Assembly (NCBI GenBank): GCA_950295325.1
Contig: OX485805.1
Location: 46,774,758-46,838,757 of the forward strand
DNA length: 64,000 bases
Source: Polytrichum commune
Taxonomy: Eukaryota; Streptophyta; Polytrichopsida; Polytrichales; Polytrichaceae
Reading direction: 5' to 3'
The notes under the pieces are model-generated. The model did not search any database, was not told where the DNA came from, and worked only from the letters and a program-made list of their open reading frames with translations. This document shows, piece after piece, positions 60,690-64,000 of this stretch (position 1 is its first letter; every line of letters begins with the position of its first letter). A program made the translations under genes and the position numbers.

Positions 60690-61619
60690 TATGCTATATC
60701 TATAATTCTACACAAAAGGAGGATAGAAAACAACGAACCACTACCAATAGACACACAACCACCATAGCAACCCCAAGTATCCACCAACCAATAAATAATT
60801 AAGATCACAAAAGAATTAATGCCAACACTGGCTACGGAATTGTCACAACTCACGGTAGGGGTTGGTGGCCATATTGTCCTGCCAAGTAACTCACATAGTA
60901 GATGCCAAGTCACTTACATCACAATATAGTGCTCATACGAGGCCATTAGGCATTGAACTTGGACCACTAAACATATGATACAAACCCTCACATACATTGA
61001 ACCACTGAGAAATCCCATGACTTGGCGGCCACCTCACAAAGAAAAGAGATCATATACCCCATACAACATTACAACCACACTAACCCCACCAATACAAAGA
61101 TCCTCCAATCACTAAGACCTCATGGTCACTTTGATTACCCTGGTTATTATAGTGCCCACCCCGAGAGGGGTTAATAGTCTTGCACCACATATATTATGTC
61201 CAATGGACATAATACAAAGGGTGGGTCGAATGAGCATTTCATTCACGTTGATCTCACTAAGGTCAGCGTTTCTTCTCTCTTTAATAGTGTTATGAGGTCA
61301 TGCCTATGTTACACCTTGGGGGAGTGGAGTCTTCATTGGAAACCTAAATGACATGTGTGGGTCACTATGAAATTAATCCCCTTCTATACGAGAAGTTTAT
61401 AGAGAAAATAAACAGATAAAATGTATACAAATTGATGGTCGGGTAGAAAAATGGACCCATGTATTTATATTAATCTTTTTAATTTGATTTGATAAATGCC
61501 CTCATTCATTGAATATACTTTCATTCATAGCATGTAACTCAATGATTGCATCAGATAAACAAAGACAACAACACATTAGCTTAACCACAATTCCAAAAGC
61601 AAAACTCAAGGAAGCCCAC

Positions 61620-62490
61620 AAGCACTCCAAGAACCTCTAGCTTGCTCTATAACCTAAATGCAAACCCTAAATTTAATTAAGTGTATTAAACCTAATTGAA
61701 TGTAAATGAGTGCAAAGCCTAAGTTTCTACAAGTATTCATAGACATTTTAACTTATTAAGCCCGATTAAGTCCAAGTATGGACATTAAACCTGATTTAGC
61801 ATAATGAAACCTAAACAAGTGTAGTTAACCACATCAATTCTCATATCTGAATTAAATCCTAATTATTCTAAGTGAGAAAATAGTAGATTTAAGTAGGCTC
61901 AATTACTTTGGTAAGCATAGTTTCTGATTTGATTAAACTTAATTAAATTCCTTACGTTCAATTAGGCCTAATACACTTAATTCATTTGAATGTGTATAAA
62001 TACTTGTGTAAGTAGAAGGATTAATTGAACTACTATAAAATAAACAAACTAAAAATATCACACTAATTCAAGTTTTGTTTTAGAACGACAAAGACCCTTT
62101 TCAAATGGTTAATCACATAAATTACAAGGTTCTCAATGCTAATGAGGATTTTGCAATATTTATGACTTCCAAGCTTATTACATGCTTTATTGATAGTTTC
62201 ACTTCGGGAATGAAATCCCAATCAATCGTTTCTTTACTAGGGGAAGTGAACATATACATTGGATTTTGAACCTTGAAGGTGGAGTGTACTTAATAATGCA
62301 TTTTATGGACAAGTGGCCTTCAAGAATGCAAGGGCAATGCATTTTTTGGAAGTTGAGTGGGGCGTACAAGAATTTTTGGTCAGGATAAGAAAACTTTGAA
62401 TTTTTTCAGATGGATCATATGGGGGTGCCAAATCGCGGGCCCTGGCCCTAACAACCCTCACCCTAGAAGTTCATAAATATATGATGGGTT
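61620..62490. mobile_element. Diverged relative of the Mutator-like foldback element
   Basis: From about 62060 to 62480, successive words match the right arm at 19170-19600: AAATGGTTAATCA, ATTTATGACTTCCAAG, GGAATGAAATCCCA, TACATTGGATTTTGAACCTTG, AAGTGGCCTTCAAGAATG and CCCTAGAAGTTC. The preceding AT-rich part (TTAATTAAG, CCTAATT) resembles the spacer of that element. No second arm or target duplication was found. Confidence 0.6.
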
Positions 62491-62655
62491 CATGGCTCGA
62501 TAGAATGGGACCCATGCAAATTGACATGAGCTCTAGCCCTAGCCCCCCCAGCTCAACACGAGATCTTTGTATTGAGAAAGATTTCATTCTTTCATATCAT
62601 AGTGCACGTGTCACACCCTCATTCACCTTGAGCATGGCAATTTTCCAACCACTTA

Positions 62656-63049
62656 GAGCATCCTCAGTCGGTCTAGGTAAAGCTCACTGCAAACCAAGAC
62701 CTATCTTGCTTAAAATGCTCAAAATTTAGAGGGAGTGCACCAAATCTTGCTTAAAAATGGAAAGATCCTCCCACACTCCCTCTAAATGTCAAAAATTTGG
62801 AGGGAGTGTGGGAGGATCTTTCCATTTTTAAGCAAGATTTGGTGCACTCCCTCTAAATTTTGAAAATGTGGTGTTTTCAATGAGGGATTTCACCTACGTC
62901 AAATTTTTACAATTCTTTTTTCTTGAGAAATATCTCACGTTTATTTAGGTGTGCTTCTAATGATGGTAATTTCAGTTTCTAATTTTAGGTCAGTCAAAAG
63001 ATAGGTTTTGGTTTGCAGTGAGCTTTACCTAGACCGACTGAGGATGCTC
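62656..63049. mobile_element. PIF/Harbinger-type MITE with a perfect 62-bp internal hairpin
   Basis: Inverted ends of about 52 bp begin GAGCATCCTCAGTCGGTC, with one mismatch. TTA lies on both sides (62653-62655 and 63050-63052), the target size of PIF/Harbinger elements. Inside, 62721-62782 and 62800-62861 are perfect reverse complements separated by 17 bases. No transposase. Confidence 0.85.
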
Positions 63050-63269
63050 TTATTCATGTTCATATTAGAATGTAAGTCCCACCCAATCACCAATGCCCAC
63101 CTGCGCTGCCTCCGACCCCCTTGTCCATCACTATGTCCGCCCAATAAACATTTTAGCCCCCCCCCCCCTTGTTGCCCAATCCAAGGGTTGGCCCATGAAG
63201 TCAATGTTAGCCTGGCACCCCACCCTAATGCACCTAAACATGCTCTACTTATTCATTATGGTGTCATAA

Positions 63270-63271
<2 letters not shown>

Positions 63272-63303
<32 letters not shown>

Positions 63304-63475
63304 AGACAGAAGGCCGACAGGTCAACGCCAAAGCACAGGAGGCAATTGACCACCTGGCAAGATTTCCGTCCAGTGGAGAGGAGATTTCACAGCTGGGATT
63401 CGAACCGCCAACCTCTTCCTTGAGATTTGGGTATCTCTCCACCATCATCCGGTAGTTTAAGGTCATCTCGGACCA
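63272..63475 (-). mobile_element. tRNA-derived SINE with poly(A) tail and 9-bp target duplication
   Basis: GTCATAAAG flanks the insertion at 63263-63271 and 63476-63484. On the minus strand it begins TGGTCCGAGATGACC, contains GGTTCGAATCCC (an RNA polymerase III B box), and ends in about 31 A (T run at 63272-63302). A second copy lies at 36764-36920. Length about 173 bp without the tail. No open frame; such elements move using LINE enzymes. Confidence 0.88.
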
Positions 63476-63484
63476 GTCATAAAG

Positions 63485-64000
63485 GCATTTGCATGCCCAA
63501 CTGGTTTAGTGGGACTTGGGGTTTCATGGCAGGGTTAGGCCAAGTGGCGGCCACCCCAAAGCCACTAAACAATGATATAATAGGGTTGGCATTGGGGTGG
63601 CTTGTGGGTATGCTCTTAACGAGTGAGTTAATACCAAGGTCACCATGGTACTAAGTGCAAAGTGTCTAAAATGGACACTCTTAGGTTTGCACCCACCTCT
63701 TGTGGGATATTAAACACACAATTAGTACAAGATGATTAGCACATCCAAATCTCGCTTAAATATCTATATGTACACATTTAGTGACCCACATTAATGATTG
63801 TGTCACATTATTATGAATAATTTGAAAAACATAGATTTGGTGATCTTCAAACCAATTTTAACATCTAAGATTGAGTGTGGTTACTAGCATTATAGTAGTA
63901 TTCTACAACAGTTCTAAGTTTACAACAGTTCAATTCAAAATTGATAGCATTATAAGAAGGATTTTACCATTATTCAAGTCACACTAATCGCTTGCAATTC
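63485..64000. other. Gene-free end of window
   Basis: Nothing recognisable; AT-rich toward the edge. Confidence 0.45.

Larger units (their letters stand above)
56040..61555 (+). mobile_element. Non-LTR retrotransposon copy B: RT, RNase H, zinc motif, restriction-like endonuclease
   Basis: The longest copy, about 5.5 kb, with many stops and frameshifts. Order on the plus strand: reverse transcriptase (about 56098-57430), a long decayed connection, RNase H (59318-59700), tether and zinc-binding region (about 59800-60240), endonuclease (60261-60689), and a 3' non-coding region ending at ATGTAACTCAATGATTGC as in copy A. The 5' end is not visible; no apurinic-type endonuclease or gag-like region is seen. 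RNase H followed by a restriction-like endonuclease recalls the Dualen/RandI elements of green algae (from memory). No target duplication recognised. Confidence 0.75.

Noticed and set aside
63300-63475. tRNA gene
   Set aside because: A B box is present, but there is no cloverleaf or anticodon arm; the poly(A) tail and target duplication show a SINE.

Overview
This is a gene-poor, AT-rich, repeat-rich stretch of a eukaryotic nuclear genome, most likely a land plant. A non-seed plant such as a bryophyte is my guess. The evidence is an intronless plant-type presenilin gene, spliced exon-like blocks with GT-AG borders, plant-style MITEs with TA, TTA and 9-bp target duplications, a tRNA-derived SINE, and remnants of a green-alga-like non-LTR retrotransposon. 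There is no bacterial gene organisation, CRISPR array or operon.

Four protein-coding loci can be supported. (1) A gene on the minus strand runs off the left edge (<1-520). It starts with a membrane segment and a helical domain and has no internal stop. (2) A small gene at 37901-38788 (+) is best read as three exons encoding 153 aa, downstream of a GC-rich island. (3) A secreted glycoside hydrolase family 71 protein (alpha-1,3-glucanase, a mainly fungal family) lies at 40496-41821 (-). It is intronless, with a duplicated 213-bp block directly upstream and a three-fold ~217-bp tandem repeat downstream. (4) Presenilin lies at 53176-54633 (+), the aspartyl protease core of gamma-secretase. A broken multi-exon gene fragment lies around 13.2-13.9 kb.

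The rest is mostly mobile DNA. Three copies of a non-LTR retrotransposon lineage are present: A at ~9.73-11.77 kb, B at ~56.0-61.55 kb, and C at 34.33-35.11 kb on the minus strand. Copy B shows the order reverse transcriptase, RNase H, zinc-binding motif, restriction-like (PD-D/E-XK type) endonuclease. Copy C is 5'-truncated, still open in its endonuclease frame, and bounded by a 13-bp target-site duplication. A foldback Mutator-like element (18328-19608) has 496-bp arms about 99% identical and a 9-bp duplication. A pogo-like element (19687-20568), a nested pair of TA-flanked MITEs (25668-26206), a dispersed TA-flanked MITE family, a PIF/Harbinger-type MITE with a perfect 62-bp internal hairpin (62656-63049), and two SINE copies (one with a 9-bp duplication) complete the inventory.

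The most unusual structure is at 44124-44520: an array of nine to eleven short inverted repeats, 30-45 bp apart. All keep the same loop core (GTCTA) while the stem sequences change in a pairing-preserving way. It matches no feature class I know and is the best candidate here for something undescribed. No similarity search or folding program was run. Repeat boundaries are approximate except where a target duplication fixes them.
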